A DNA stretch of 64,000 bases from DATKFM01 sp963810485. Its GTDB lineage: Bacteria > Pseudomonadota > Alphaproteobacteria > Dongiales > Dongiaceae. Made by a program: the position numbers and the translations under genes. Shown here piece after piece: positions 35,636 to 44,766 of this stretch. The stretch's first letter is position 1. Each line of letters opens with the position of its first letter. Below the pieces are notes generated by a model. The model ran no database searches and was not told the origin of the DNA. It worked only from the letters and a program-made list of their open reading frames with translations. The DNA lies in NCBI GenBank assembly GCA_963810485.1, contig CAWENQ010000008.1:62001-126000 (forward strand), written 5' to 3'.

Positions 35636-36691
35636 CCGGCGGCGACAAGGCAGGCGCCGGCAATTTCTTCGAGGATTTCCGCCTCGGCCAGGAGATCATC
35701 CACGCCACGCCGCGCACGCTGACGACAGGCGACACGGCTCTCTATCTCGGCCTCACCGGCAGCCGCTTTGCACTGCATTCCTCCGATGAATTCGCGCGCG
35801 CCCTCGGCCATGAGCGTTCGCCGATCGACGATCTCCTGGCTTTTCACATCGTCATCGGCAAGACGGTGCCTGAAATCTCGCTCAACGCCATCGCCAATCT
35901 CGGCTATGCCGATTTCCGCTTCGGCGTGCCGGTCTATCCTGGCGATACGCTGAGCGCGCGGTCGACGGTCATCGGCCTCAAGGAGAATTCGAACCGCCAG
36001 ACCGGCGTGGTCTATGTGCGCTCCACCGGCAGCAATCAGCGCGGCGAGACGGTGCTGGACTATGTCCGCTGGGTGATGGTGCGGAAGCGCGATCCGAATG
36101 CGCCGGCCGCGGCGGCGAGTGTTCCCGATCTGCCGGCGGCAGTGACGCCGGACAGATTGACACTTCCCAAGGCCTTCGACCTGTCGCGCTATGATTTCGC
36201 CGCCGCCGGGTCGCCGCATCGCTGGGAGAATTATGAAACCGGCGAGCGGATCGATCACCGCGAAGGCATGACGATCGAAGAATCCTGCCACGTCACGGCG
36301 ACACGGCTCTATCAGAACACCGCGCGAGTGCATTTCAACCAACACGTCGAAAAGGACGGCCGCTTCGGCCGCCGCATCGTCTATGGCGGCCATGTGATGA
36401 GCATCGCGCGGACCCACAGCTTCAACGGCCTCGCCAATGCCTTCCGCATCGCCGCCATCAACAGCGGCGCTCATGTCGAGCCCCAGTTTCGCCGGCGACA
36501 CGATCTATGCCTGGAGCGAGGTGAAGGAAAAGGCGGAACTGCCCGGCCGCCGCGATATCGGCGCGCTCCGCCTGCGCACCGTCGCCGCGAAGGATCATCC
36601 CTGCGCTGATTTTCCCGACAAGGGCAGCGACGGCAAGCCGCATCCTGCCGTTGTTGTCGATCTCGACTACTGGGTATTCATGCCGCGTTAA
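35632..36691 (+). CDS. mch: Mesaconyl-CoA hydratase, MaoC family (frame broken once)
   Basis: Double hotdog (MaoC-like) hydratase interconverting mesaconyl-CoA and beta-methylmalyl-CoA. Starts MTGGDKAGAGNFFEDFRLGQEIIHATPRT-like, with 'YGSRFALQSS' family variant 'TGSRFALHSS', 'NLGYADFRFGVPVYPGDTLSA' and 'VHFNQHVEKDGRFGRRIVYGGH'. The frame breaks at CCCC 36481-36484. Removing one C gives EPSFAGDTIYAWSE and a 352-residue protein ending 'DLDYWVFMPR', the expected length. Overlaps the lyase gene by 4 bp (ATGA), so they form one operon. Confidence 0.9.
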
Positions 36692-36703
36692 CGCGTCGGG
36701 AGC

Positions 36704-37294
36704 ATGGTCGGGGTCATGACGAAAACCGGCAAACCTTCCCTGCCAAGCTGGCTCTTCACCGCGATCTTCCTCCTCGTCGGGCTCGCGATGCTGAGCGGCG
36801 CCGTCTACAGCTTTGTCACGACCTGGCGGTTCATCGGCGGGGCCATTGCTGCCGACGGCGTAGTCATCGCGCTGGAGGAAAGTTGGAGCTCTTCGGATGG
36901 CGACTACACCTACCACCCCCGGGTCGCATTCGAGACCGAGGATCGCCGCAGGTTCGAATTCACCGGCGATACCGGTTCGCGGCCCGCGGCCTTCGATGTC
37001 GGCGAGCCGGTGCGCGTGCTGTTCGATCCCGCCATGCCGGAAACGGCGCGCATCGACAGTTTCTTTCAGCTCTGGCTGCTGCCGCTGATCCTCGGTGGCC
37101 TCGGCACGGTGTTCTCGAGTTTCGGGCTCGCGGCCACGCTTTCAATGGCGCGGGAGTCTATGGGGCGTGGCGGCGAGCTCCCATCTGTCGGCGCGGAGGC
37201 GGCACCAACGCTAGCCGATCCGCCCGCGGAAAGGCCGCCGGCGCCGACGGCGGCCCGGCGTGTGTCCGTGGTCGAACGCGACCGACGGGACTAA
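36704..37294 (+). CDS. DUF3592 membrane protein
   Basis: 196 residues with two membrane helices: 'WLFTAIFLLVGLAMLSGAVYSFVTTW' near the start and 'LWLLPLILGGLGTVFSSFGLAATL' after residue 120. Between them is an extracytoplasmic beta-domain with 'YTYHPRVAFET' and 'FDVGEPVRVLFDPAMPETARIDSF', the DUF3592 signature. A Pro/Ala-rich cytoplasmic tail follows. The start could also be ATG 36716. Follows mch by 12 bp and may be co-transcribed. Function unknown. Confidence 0.8.
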   Translation: MVGVMTKTGKPSLPSWLFTAIFLLVGLAMLSGAVYSFVTTWRFIGGAIAADGVVIALEESWSSSDGDYTYHPRVAFETEDRRRFEFTGDTGSRPAAFDVGEPVRVLFDPAMPETARIDSFFQLWLLPLILGGLGTVFSSFGLAATLSMARESMGRGGELPSVGAEAAPTLADPPAERPPAPTAARRVSVVERDRRD

Positions 37295-38346
37295 TGCCAC
37301 CACAAAATCTGGCGGGTCAGTAGCCTCGACACACAAAATACTGTTGCGGGGGAGCGAATCGCTCTGGTAATGAATGAGACGTCAGGCGCGCGGGCGTTGC
37401 CGCCCAGCGCTAAGTGCCTCGGGTGAAGCACGACCTGACGCCTCAAGGAGCCGGCTCGGCTCCGGTACGAACAAGCAGCGGGGTCGTTTCGGCCTGACAG
37501 CTGTACAGGACTTTGCCGAATCCCTCTTTCCATCAGGTGCCTTGGGCTCTCCTTGCGGGGAGCCCGGACCCTGTTTCGAACGCTGACCCCCTTCAACCTG
37601 CCTGTCGGCGGGTTCCCCGGCAGCCATCCGGCGAAACCGGACAGCGCCCAGGCGCCCCTTTCAGCGGCAAAACCCTTGCGGGCCTCGCTGCCTCTTCCGC
37701 TTCGCCGCACTGCGCAGGGTGGCGGGCAAAGCGACCTTCAGGCTGGTCTTGCGAAAGGAGCCCGGCATTCGAACTCCGGTGCTTTGGTCCTGCGGTCGCT
37801 CCCCTTGCGGGGCGCAACCACGGGCCCTAGGCCCCGACGCCCGTCGATCCCGGCCGGTGAAGGCCTGGACCACCGGTCGGTCCATCTGACTTCGGCAGTT
37901 TCCCTCGCTTCCACGAAAGAGGCCGGCTGGCACCCGGGCCAACCAAGGCTATCCCGCCGAAATCCAACGTCCCGACACTTCCGCGTACCATGCTTAACGT
38001 GGAACAAAATCCCGTCCGCCCGCAATGGCAATTTCGCCACAGCGGCAAAAAAACTGTGTGTAATTCGCGCGGTAGCGCACATTTCATCCGCTGACTTATC
38101 CACAGGCCGGCGCCCTGTCGCCGCGCGGCGGCTGCTCCGGCAACGGCGCCAAGCTGTTGCAATCCCAGACGCAAGACCGCTGGCGCGTTCCGAGTCATAT
38201 ATCAAAGTGCGGTTATGTTGCGCCGCAGTATCCGCGTTGACTTGGCTGTGGCCCGCCGTCTAAATGAGTCGATAGGCAAAATGCGGACCGGCGACGGATC
38301 CCGTCATCGCGGCGCCCGCCTACTGACCGCACGCAGAGTTTGCATC
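37295..38346. other. About 1 kb without a convincing gene; hairpin-rich, possible structured RNA
   Basis: Open frames here lack family features and conflict with each other, so none is called. The segment 37380-37440 folds as a three-way junction: CGTCAGG/CCTGACG closing, with one hairpin GCGC-GGGCG-TTGC-CGCCC-A-GCGC and another GTGC...GCAC. Further hairpins with the same loop are at 37544-37565, 37801-37812 and 37673-37682. On the minus strand all four loops read GCAA, a GNRA tetraloop. A perfect DnaA box TTATCCACA is at 38096-38104, beside an A-tract (38047-38053). The sdh promoter should lie in the last 200 bp. Identity unresolved. Confidence 0.45.
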
Positions 38347-38745
38347 ATGGCATCACGCGAGCGCCCGCTCTCACCGCACCTGCAGATCTACCGCCCGCAA
38401 ATCACCTCGGTCCTGTCGATCCTGCACCGGATCACCGGCGGGGCGCTGGCGGTGGGCACGCTGCTGCTGGTCTATTGGCTGGTCGCGGTCGCCGGCGGAC
38501 CGGATACCTATGACGCGGCGCAGTCCCTGATCGGTTCAATCATCGGCCGGTTGTTGCTGCTGGGCTGGACCTGGGCGCTGTTCTATCACCTGGCCAATGG
38601 CATCCGGCATCTCTTCTGGGACATCGGCAAGGGCTTCGAACTGCCGACGGTGGCGGCGAGCGGCTGGACCGCGGTGATTCTCGCCACGGCGTTGACGATC
38701 GCCGCGTGGATCGCCGGCTATGCCGCGTGGGGAGACATCCCGTGA
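38347..38745 (+). CDS. sdhC: Succinate dehydrogenase cytochrome b556 subunit
   Basis: 132 residues from ATG 38347 (MASRERPLSPHLQIYRPQITSVLSILHRITG). The 'RPLSPHLQIYRPQ' and 'SILHRITG' motifs are the quinone-site and haem-region signatures. Three membrane helices. The conserved haem-ligand His is in 'ALFYHLANGIRHLFWD'. Membrane anchor of complex II. Overlaps sdhD by 4 bp. Confidence 0.97.
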   Translation: MASRERPLSPHLQIYRPQITSVLSILHRITGGALAVGTLLLVYWLVAVAGGPDTYDAAQSLIGSIIGRLLLLGWTWALFYHLANGIRHLFWDIGKGFELPTVAASGWTAVILATALTIAAWIAGYAAWGDIP

Positions 38746-39134
38746 GCAACGACAGCGACCGCCGCAGCGATCTCGGCCGCGTCCGTGGCCTCGGCTCGGC
38801 CAAGGAGGGCGTGCATCACTGGTGGATGCAGCGGCTGACGGCGGTGGCGCTGGTGCCGCTGGCGATCTGGTTCGTCGCCGCGCTGATCTGCCATACCGGC
38901 GCAGGTTATGACGCCGCGTCGACCTGGCTCGCCTCGCCGGTGGTGTTCGGCATCATGGTGCTGCTGGTGGTGACCACGTTCTATCACGCCATGCTCGGCC
39001 TGCAGGTGATCATCGAGGATTATGTGCGGCACGAAGCCGCCAAGATTGCCGCTTTGCTGCTGATGAAATTCGCCTGCGTGGTCCTGGCCCTGACCGCCAT
39101 CGTGGCGCTTCTTGTCATCGCCTTCGGCCGGTAG
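38742..39134 (+). CDS. sdhD: Succinate dehydrogenase hydrophobic membrane anchor subunit
   Basis: 130 residues. The GTG start at 38742 overlaps the sdhC stop (GTGA). 'RVRGLGSAKEGVHHWWMQRLTAVALVPL' is the SdhD N-terminal signature, and haem-ligand His is in 'TTFYHAMLGLQVIIEDYV'. Three helices. Second anchor of complex II. Confidence 0.96.
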   Translation: MSNDSDRRSDLGRVRGLGSAKEGVHHWWMQRLTAVALVPLAIWFVAALICHTGAGYDAASTWLASPVVFGIMVLLVVTTFYHAMLGLQVIIEDYVRHEAAKIAALLLMKFACVVLALTAIVALLVIAFGR

Positions 39135-39141
39135 AGCGACC

Positions 39142-40974
39142 ATGGCCGCCAGCAACGGATCAGCGCCCGCCAGCCCGAAGATCAATGGCAAGGCCTATGA
39201 GATCGTCGACCACACCTACGATGTGGTGGTGGTGGGCGCCGGCGGCGCCGGCCTGCGCGCCACCTTCGGCATGGCCGAGAAGGGCCTGAAGACCGCCTGC
39301 ATCACCAAGGTATTCCCGACCCGCAGCCACACGGTGGCGGCGCAAGGCGGCATCAGTGCCGCGCTCGGCAATATGGGCGAGGACGATTGGCGCTGGCACA
39401 TGTACGACACCGTGAAGGGGTCGGACTGGCTCGGCGACCAGGACGCCATCGAATACATGGTGCGCGAGGCGATCCCCGCCATCATCGAGCTGGAGCATTA
39501 CGGCGTGCCCTTCAGCCGCACCGATGCCGGCAAGATCTATCAGCGGCCTTTCGGCGGCATGACCACGAAGTTCGGCGAAGGAATCGCGCAGCGCACCTGC
39601 GCCGCCGCCGACCGCACCGGCCATGCCATCCTGCATACGCTCTATCAGCAGGCGCTGAAGCATTCGGCGGAGTTCTTCATCGAGTATTTCGCCCTCGACC
39701 TGATCATGGACGAGGCAGGCATCTGCCGCGGCGTCATGGCCTGGAACCTGGATGACGGCACGATCCATCGCTTCCGCGCGCGCATGGTGGTGCTGGCCAC
39801 CGGCGGCTACGGCCGGACATATTTCTCCTGCACTTCGGCCCATACCTGCACCGGCGACGGCAACGCCATGGTGCTGCGCGCCGGCCTGCCGCTGCAGGAC
39901 ATGGAGTTCATCCAGTTCCACCCCACGGGCATCTACAGCGCCGGCTGCCTGATCACCGAGGGCGCCCGGGGCGAGGGCGGCTATCTCACCAATTCCGAGG
40001 GCGAGCGCTTCATGGAGCGCTACGCGCCCTCGGCCAAGGACCTGGCGTCCCGCGACGTGGTCAGCCGGGCGATGACCATCGAGATCCGCGAGGGTCGCGG
40101 CGTCGGGCCGGCGAAGGATCATATCCATCTCCACCTGGAGCATCTGGATCCCAAGATCCTCCATGAACGGCTGCCGGGAATCTCCGAGACGGCGCGCATC
40201 TTCGCCGGCGTCGATGTGACCCGGGAGCCGATCCCCGTGCTGCCGACCTGCCACTACAACATGGGCGGCATCCCCACGAACTATCACGGCGAGGTGGTGA
40301 CGCTGCGCGACGGCGACCCCAATGCCGTGGTTCACGGCCTGATGGCGATCGGCGAGGCGGCCTGCGTCAGCGTGCACGGCGCGAATCGTCTGGGCTCGAA
40401 TTCGCTACTCGACCTCGTGGTGTTCGGCCGGGCGGCGGCGCTGCGTTGCGCCGAGGTGGTCAAGCCTGGCGAAAGTCAGCCGGCGCTGGGCAAGGATGCG
40501 GGCGATGAGGCGCTGGCGCGGCTGGATCGCGCCCGCCATGCCGATGGCGGCACGCCGACGGCGGCGCTGCGGCTGGAGATGCAGAGGGCGATGCAGTCGA
40601 ACTGCGCCGTGTTCCGCACCGGCGACGTGCTGAACGAGGGCGTCGACAAGCTGCGCCGCTGCTGGGGCGGCCGCGCCGACATCCACGTCAGCGACCGCTC
40701 GATGATCTGGAACAGCGACCTGGTGGAAACCCTGGAGCTGGATAATCTGCTGAGCCAGGCGGTGGTGAGCATGAGCTCTGCCGCCAACCGCCAGGAAAGC
40801 CGCGGCGCCCATGCGCGGGAGGATTTCCCCAAGCGCGACGACGAGAAATGGCTGAAGCACACGATCGCCTGGTGCGGCGAGGATGGCCGCCCGCGCATCG
40901 ACTACCGGCCGGTGCATCTGCAGCCGCTGACCAACGACGTGCAGGCCTTCCCGCCGAAGGCGCGGGTATACTGA
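39142..40974 (+). CDS. sdhA: Succinate dehydrogenase flavoprotein subunit
   Basis: 610 residues from ATG 39142. FAD-binding 'DVVVVGAGGAGLRATFGMAEKGL', the covalent-FAD His in 'RSHTVAAQGGISAALGN', and active-site 'GCLITEGARGEGGYLTNSEGERFMERYAP' (catalytic Arg). Also 'PTCHYNMGGIPTN' and 'GANRLGSNSLLDLVVFGRA'. It oxidises succinate to fumarate and passes electrons to SdhB. Third gene of sdhCDAB, 7 bp after sdhD. Confidence 0.98.
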   Translation: MAASNGSAPASPKINGKAYEIVDHTYDVVVVGAGGAGLRATFGMAEKGLKTACITKVFPTRSHTVAAQGGISAALGNMGEDDWRWHMYDTVKGSDWLGDQDAIEYMVREAIPAIIELEHYGVPFSRTDAGKIYQRPFGGMTTKFGEGIAQRTCAAADRTGHAILHTLYQQALKHSAEFFIEYFALDLIMDEAGICRGVMAWNLDDGTIHRFRARMVVLATGGYGRTYFSCTSAHTCTGDGNAMVLRAGLPLQDMEFIQFHPTGIYSAGCLITEGARGEGGYLTNSEGERFMERYAPSAKDLASRDVVSRAMTIEIREGRGVGPAKDHIHLHLEHLDPKILHERLPGISETARIFAGVDVTREPIPVLPTCHYNMGGIPTNYHGEVVTLRDGDPNAVVHGLMAIGEAACVSVHGANRLGSNSLLDLVVFGRAAALRCAEVVKPGESQPALGKDAGDEALARLDRARHADGGTPTAALRLEMQRAMQSNCAVFRTGDVLNEGVDKLRRCWGGRADIHVSDRSMIWNSDLVETLELDNLLSQAVVSMSSAANRQESRGAHAREDFPKRDDEKWLKHTIAWCGEDGRPRIDYRPVHLQPLTNDVQAFPPKARVY

Positions 40975-40977
40975 GCC

Positions 40978-41754
40978 ATGGCCGAATTTACCCTGCCCGC
41001 CAATTCGAAGATCAGCGAAGGCAAGCGCCACGCCGGTCCGGCGTCGCCCAAGAAGCCGAAGACCTTCCGCATCTATCGCTGGCAGCCCGATGACGGCGCC
41101 AATCCCCAAATCGATACCTACACCGTCGACATGGCCGATTGCGGGCCGATGGTCCTGGACGCGCTGATCAAGATCAAGAACGAGACCGATTCGACGCTGA
41201 CCTTCCGCCGGTCTTGCCGCGAAGGCGTCTGCGGCTCCTGCGCCATGAACATCGACGGCACGAACACGCTGGCCTGCACGAAGTATGTGGACGAGGTGAA
41301 AGGTGACGTGAAGGTCTATCCGCTGCCCCATATGCCCGTGATCAAGGACCTGGTGCCGGATCTGCGGCACGCCTATGCGCAATATGCGGGGATCGAGCCC
41401 TGGCTGAAGACCACGACAGCGCCGCCGGGCCGCGAACGGCTGCAATCGCAAGACGAGCGCGCCAAGCTGGACGGCCTCTGGGAATGCATCCTCTGCTTCT
41501 GCTGCACCACGAGCTGCCCGAGCTACTGGTGGACCGGCGACCGCTACCTCGGCCCGGCCATTTTGCTGCAAGCCTATCGCTGGATCGCCGACAGCCGCGA
41601 CGAGGCGACGGGGGAACGGCTCGATAATCTGGAAGATCCGTTCCGGCTCTATCGCTGCCATACGATCATGAATTGCACCAAGACTTGTCCCAAGGGACTC
41701 AATCCGGCGAAAGCGATCGCGGAGATCAAAAAGCTGATGGTCGCCCGTCGTTAA
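40978..41754 (+). CDS. sdhB: Succinate dehydrogenase iron-sulfur subunit
   Basis: 258 residues. Ligands for the three clusters are visible: [2Fe-2S] 'SCREGVCGSCAMNIDGTNTLAC', and [4Fe-4S]/[3Fe-4S] 'CILCFCCTTSCPSYWW' and 'CHTIMNCTKTCPKGLNP'. The N-terminus before 'KTFRIYRW' is about 25 residues longer than in E. coli, as in other alphaproteobacteria. Starts 3 bp after sdhA; ends the sdh operon. Confidence 0.98.
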   Translation: MAEFTLPANSKISEGKRHAGPASPKKPKTFRIYRWQPDDGANPQIDTYTVDMADCGPMVLDALIKIKNETDSTLTFRRSCREGVCGSCAMNIDGTNTLACTKYVDEVKGDVKVYPLPHMPVIKDLVPDLRHAYAQYAGIEPWLKTTTAPPGRERLQSQDERAKLDGLWECILCFCCTTSCPSYWWTGDRYLGPAILLQAYRWIADSRDEATGERLDNLEDPFRLYRCHTIMNCTKTCPKGLNPAKAIAEIKKLMVARR

Positions 41755-41845
41755 CGAAGAGTTAACGTGCCACGTTTCATGTTAAGCTGTCATAAAGACC
41801 GGGCCTTGGGGGGCCCTGCGAATTTATTTCCATAGGAGATTGACC

Positions 41846-43327
41846 ATGCGGTGGATCCGCTATGCAGCGGTGTTGTCGCTTCTTGTCCTGGTCGCCGGTT
41901 GCGGCGAGAGCAAAGACCGGGCGGCCGAGGCGGAAAAGATCAAACAGGATCTGACGGCCGGCTTCGATGTCATGTTCGGCAGGGACAAGCTGAAGTTCGT
42001 CGGCTACGACAAGCTCGAAGTCGTGCCCGATGGCGACAGCTACAAGGCGACGCTCAGCGGCATCAAGATCATGCCGAACGAGCCGGAAGCGCCGAAGATC
42101 GGCGACGTCACCTTCAATGTCGAGCCGAAGGACGCGGATAAATATTCGATCAGCAACCTGATGCTGCCCAGCGGCGTCGACATCGTTCTGTCCGACGGCC
42201 AGGGCAAGGCGCGGTTGGAGATCGGCTCCCAACAGTTCAGCGGCGTTTGGTCGAAGACCTTTGCCGGCTTCCTCGATTCCGACGCTGTCTACAAGAATGT
42301 GACCCTCGCCGCCGCCGACCAGGGCGTCAAATTCGCCATCGGCGAAGCGACCCTGAAGCAGACCAGCAGCGAGAAAAGCGCCGGCATCTACGACCAGACC
42401 GGCAATTTCGCGCTGAAGAACATCACGGTGGATACGCCCGACGGCAACGCCACCATCGCCACCATTACCAGCACAGCCGATGCCAAGGGCGCGAACCTGG
42501 CCGATCTGGCGAAGTTCCGGGATCAATTCAACGCGGTGATGGCGGCATCGGTCGAGGAAAAGCCCGTCGACCCGGCCGCCGTCGAGGCGTTGAAGCAGTT
42601 GAAGGCCTTCTTCAAGGACTATGTCAGCAAGACCGAGCTGAACAACATCGTATTCAAGGATCCCACCGGCCAGGAAGCCTTCAAGATGGATAAGGTTACC
42701 GTCGACGGCAGCTGGCTCGGCTTCGATCAGCCCAAGAGCAAGTTCGACATCGACATGCGCTTCACCGGCATCTCCGCCCCGTCGGCTGCCGCCATGCCGG
42801 AAATGGCGATGTTCGGCCAGTTCATTCCCGCCAAGTTCGGCGTCGGCGTGACCATCGAGGACGTCCCCAGCGCCGAACTGTGGACCGCTTTCCTGACCAT
42901 GCTGACCGCGCCGCAGAACGATCCGATGGCGATGGAACAGGCGGCGGGAGAGGCCGGAACACAGATCGTCCAGGCCGCGCAGACGGCTGGCAGCGTCTTC
43001 AAGCTGAATGGCTGGGAGTTCGATTCCCAGGGCATCAAACTGAACCTGGGCGGTTCCGTGAAGGCCGATGCCAGCGCCATGATGGGCGCGATCGCCTCGC
43101 TCAAACTGGATCTCGTTGGCTTCGACACCATCCTGGGGATGGCGCAGATGTTCAGCGGCGGCGATCCCTCGACCACGGCGCCGCTGGAGATGCTGAAGGA
43201 GCTGTCCAACCGCACCACGAACGCCGAAGGGCAGCCCCTGGATTCATTCGCCATCGAACTGGCGAATACCGGCGATGTCACCGTCAATGGCAAGCCGTTC
43301 AATCCCATGGCGATGCCGGCGCAGTAG
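41846..43327 (+). CDS. Large lipoprotein of unknown function
   Basis: 493 residues from ATG 41846, preceded by AGGAGA. Lipoprotein signal MRWIRYAAVLSLLVLVAGC with lipobox VAGC, Cys 19. The mature protein is a long run of beta-strand-like segments without Cys ('YKATLSGIKIMP', 'VKFAIGEATLKQTSS', 'FALKNITVDTPDGNATIATI'). This is reminiscent of DUF945/YdgA-type or AsmA-like periplasmic proteins. I cannot name the family. It lies between sdhB and zapE in the TCA block, on the same strand but with a 91-bp upstream gap. Confidence 0.8.
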   Translation: MRWIRYAAVLSLLVLVAGCGESKDRAAEAEKIKQDLTAGFDVMFGRDKLKFVGYDKLEVVPDGDSYKATLSGIKIMPNEPEAPKIGDVTFNVEPKDADKYSISNLMLPSGVDIVLSDGQGKARLEIGSQQFSGVWSKTFAGFLDSDAVYKNVTLAAADQGVKFAIGEATLKQTSSEKSAGIYDQTGNFALKNITVDTPDGNATIATITSTADAKGANLADLAKFRDQFNAVMAASVEEKPVDPAAVEALKQLKAFFKDYVSKTELNNIVFKDPTGQEAFKMDKVTVDGSWLGFDQPKSKFDIDMRFTGISAPSAAAMPEMAMFGQFIPAKFGVGVTIEDVPSAELWTAFLTMLTAPQNDPMAMEQAAGEAGTQIVQAAQTAGSVFKLNGWEFDSQGIKLNLGGSVKADASAMMGAIASLKLDLVGFDTILGMAQMFSGGDPSTTAPLEMLKELSNRTTNAEGQPLDSFAIELANTGDVTVNGKPFNPMAMPAQ

Positions 43328-43466
43328 GCCGTCACCAGGTCTCCTTGGGTGCCGGCGGCGTACGGGACAATGCGCGCCGCCGGTTCCCGGCAAATCTCCA
43401 CCTCACGTGCCGCAAGTTGAACCCTTTCCCCGATCCCGCCGCCCGCGCCCGCGCGGGAATCTAGCC

Positions 43467-44621
43467 ATGGCAGCATCGATACAGCCGCCGGCGCCAACGG
43501 CCGATGCAGCGGCGGGTCCGCTGCCGCTCTATCGCGCCCGCCGCCATGCCGGCCATCTGCAGCCCGATCCGGCGCAGGAGCTGGCGGCAGAAAAACTGCA
43601 GAGCCTGCACAACGCGATTCGCAACTATGAGCCTGCCTCCGGCAGCGCCGGCTGGCGCGAGCGGCTCGGGTTGGGCCGCCGCAAGGCCGATCCGCCCCAG
43701 GGCCTGTACATTTTCGGTGGCGTCGGCCGCGGCAAGTCGATGCTGATGGATCTGTTCTTCCTGGCGGCCCCTGTGGCGAAAAAGCGCCGCGTGCATTTCC
43801 ACGCCTTCATGCTGGAGGTGCATGACTCCCTGCACCGGCGTCGCCAAGCGGGCGAGACCGACGGCGATCCAATTCCGCCGCTGGCCCGGGAGATCGGCAA
43901 CTCCGCGTGGCTGCTCTGCTTCGACGAGTTCCATGTCTCCAACATCGCCGATGCGATGCTGCTGGGCCGCCTGTTCGAAGCGCTGTTCGATCTCGGCATC
44001 GTCGTCGTCGCCACGTCGAACCTCGCGCCCGACGATCTCTATGCCGGCGGCTTGCAGCGCGATCGGTTCTTGCCATTCATCGATCTGCTGAAGGCGCGCA
44101 TGGACATCCTGGAGCTGGATGGCGCCGTCGACTATCGATTGAAGCGACTCAAGGACCTCTCCGTTTATCATCATCCGCTCGGCGCGCGGGCTTCAGCGGC
44201 CCTCGATCAAGCGTTCGAGCGCATGACCGACGGCGCAACTGCGACAGCGGCGACGATGATCGTGCAAGGACGCCGGCTCACGGTGCCGCGCGCGGCAAAC
44301 GGAGTCGCGCGCATGAGCTACGCGGAACTTTGCGAGCAGCCTCTTGGCGCCGCCGACTATCTGGAGATCGCGCGCCACTTTCACACTGTCATCATCGACG
44401 ACGTGCCGAAAATGTCGGCAGATCAGCGAAACGAAGCGCGTCAATTCATGATTCTCATCGACGCCTTGTACGAGCACAAAGTGAATCTGCTGATGAGTGC
44501 CGCCGCGAATCCGGAGCGTCTCTACGAGGCCGGAGATGGTGCGCGGGACTTCAAGCGCACGGCCTCGCGGCTGATCGAAATGCAGTCGATCGACTACCTG
44601 GCGAAAGCCCATCTTGCCTGA
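43467..44621 (+). CDS. zapE: Cell division ATPase ZapE (AFG1-like)
   Basis: 384 residues. P-loop 'GLYIFGGVGRGKSMLMDLFF' (about residue 80-100), Walker B 'WLLCFDEFHVSNIADAMLL', and sensor 'VVVATSNLAPDDLYAGGLQR'. C-terminal 'FHTVIIDDVPKMSADQRNEARQFMILIDALYE' is an AFG1 signature. In bacteria ZapE modulates FtsZ rings; the mitochondrial relative handles membrane proteins. Its position just before mdh is common in Rhodospirillales and Rhizobiales. Confidence 0.95.
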   Translation: MAASIQPPAPTADAAAGPLPLYRARRHAGHLQPDPAQELAAEKLQSLHNAIRNYEPASGSAGWRERLGLGRRKADPPQGLYIFGGVGRGKSMLMDLFFLAAPVAKKRRVHFHAFMLEVHDSLHRRRQAGETDGDPIPPLAREIGNSAWLLCFDEFHVSNIADAMLLGRLFEALFDLGIVVVATSNLAPDDLYAGGLQRDRFLPFIDLLKARMDILELDGAVDYRLKRLKDLSVYHHPLGARASAALDQAFERMTDGATATAATMIVQGRRLTVPRAANGVARMSYAELCEQPLGAADYLEIARHFHTVIIDDVPKMSADQRNEARQFMILIDALYEHKVNLLMSAAANPERLYEAGDGARDFKRTASRLIEMQSIDYLAKAHLA

Positions 44622-44766
44622 ATGCGACATGGGCATGTCGAACCCACTTGATATTGCGTGAAAAAAAGATTAAGTACACCAGCGCTAGTACGATGTCGGG
44701 AGTCCGCAATTGCGTCGCATGGGGATAAATCAGTCAGACGGCGCTGGGGACGACTAGGACCACTGA

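Noticed and set aside
37764..37790. tRNA-like T-arm (minus strand CCGGAGTTCGAATGCCGG)
   Set aside because: The T-stem has a mismatch next to the loop and there is no matching acceptor, D-arm or anticodon arm at the right distance.
37992..38006. Possible parS site (TTAACGTGGAACA)
   Set aside because: Only one half matches the TGTTNCACGTGNAACA consensus; the other half does not.
38041..38214. Chromosomal replication origin
   Set aside because: Only one DnaA box and no typical neighbouring genes (hemE, parAB, gidAB, dnaA) were seen, so the evidence is too thin.
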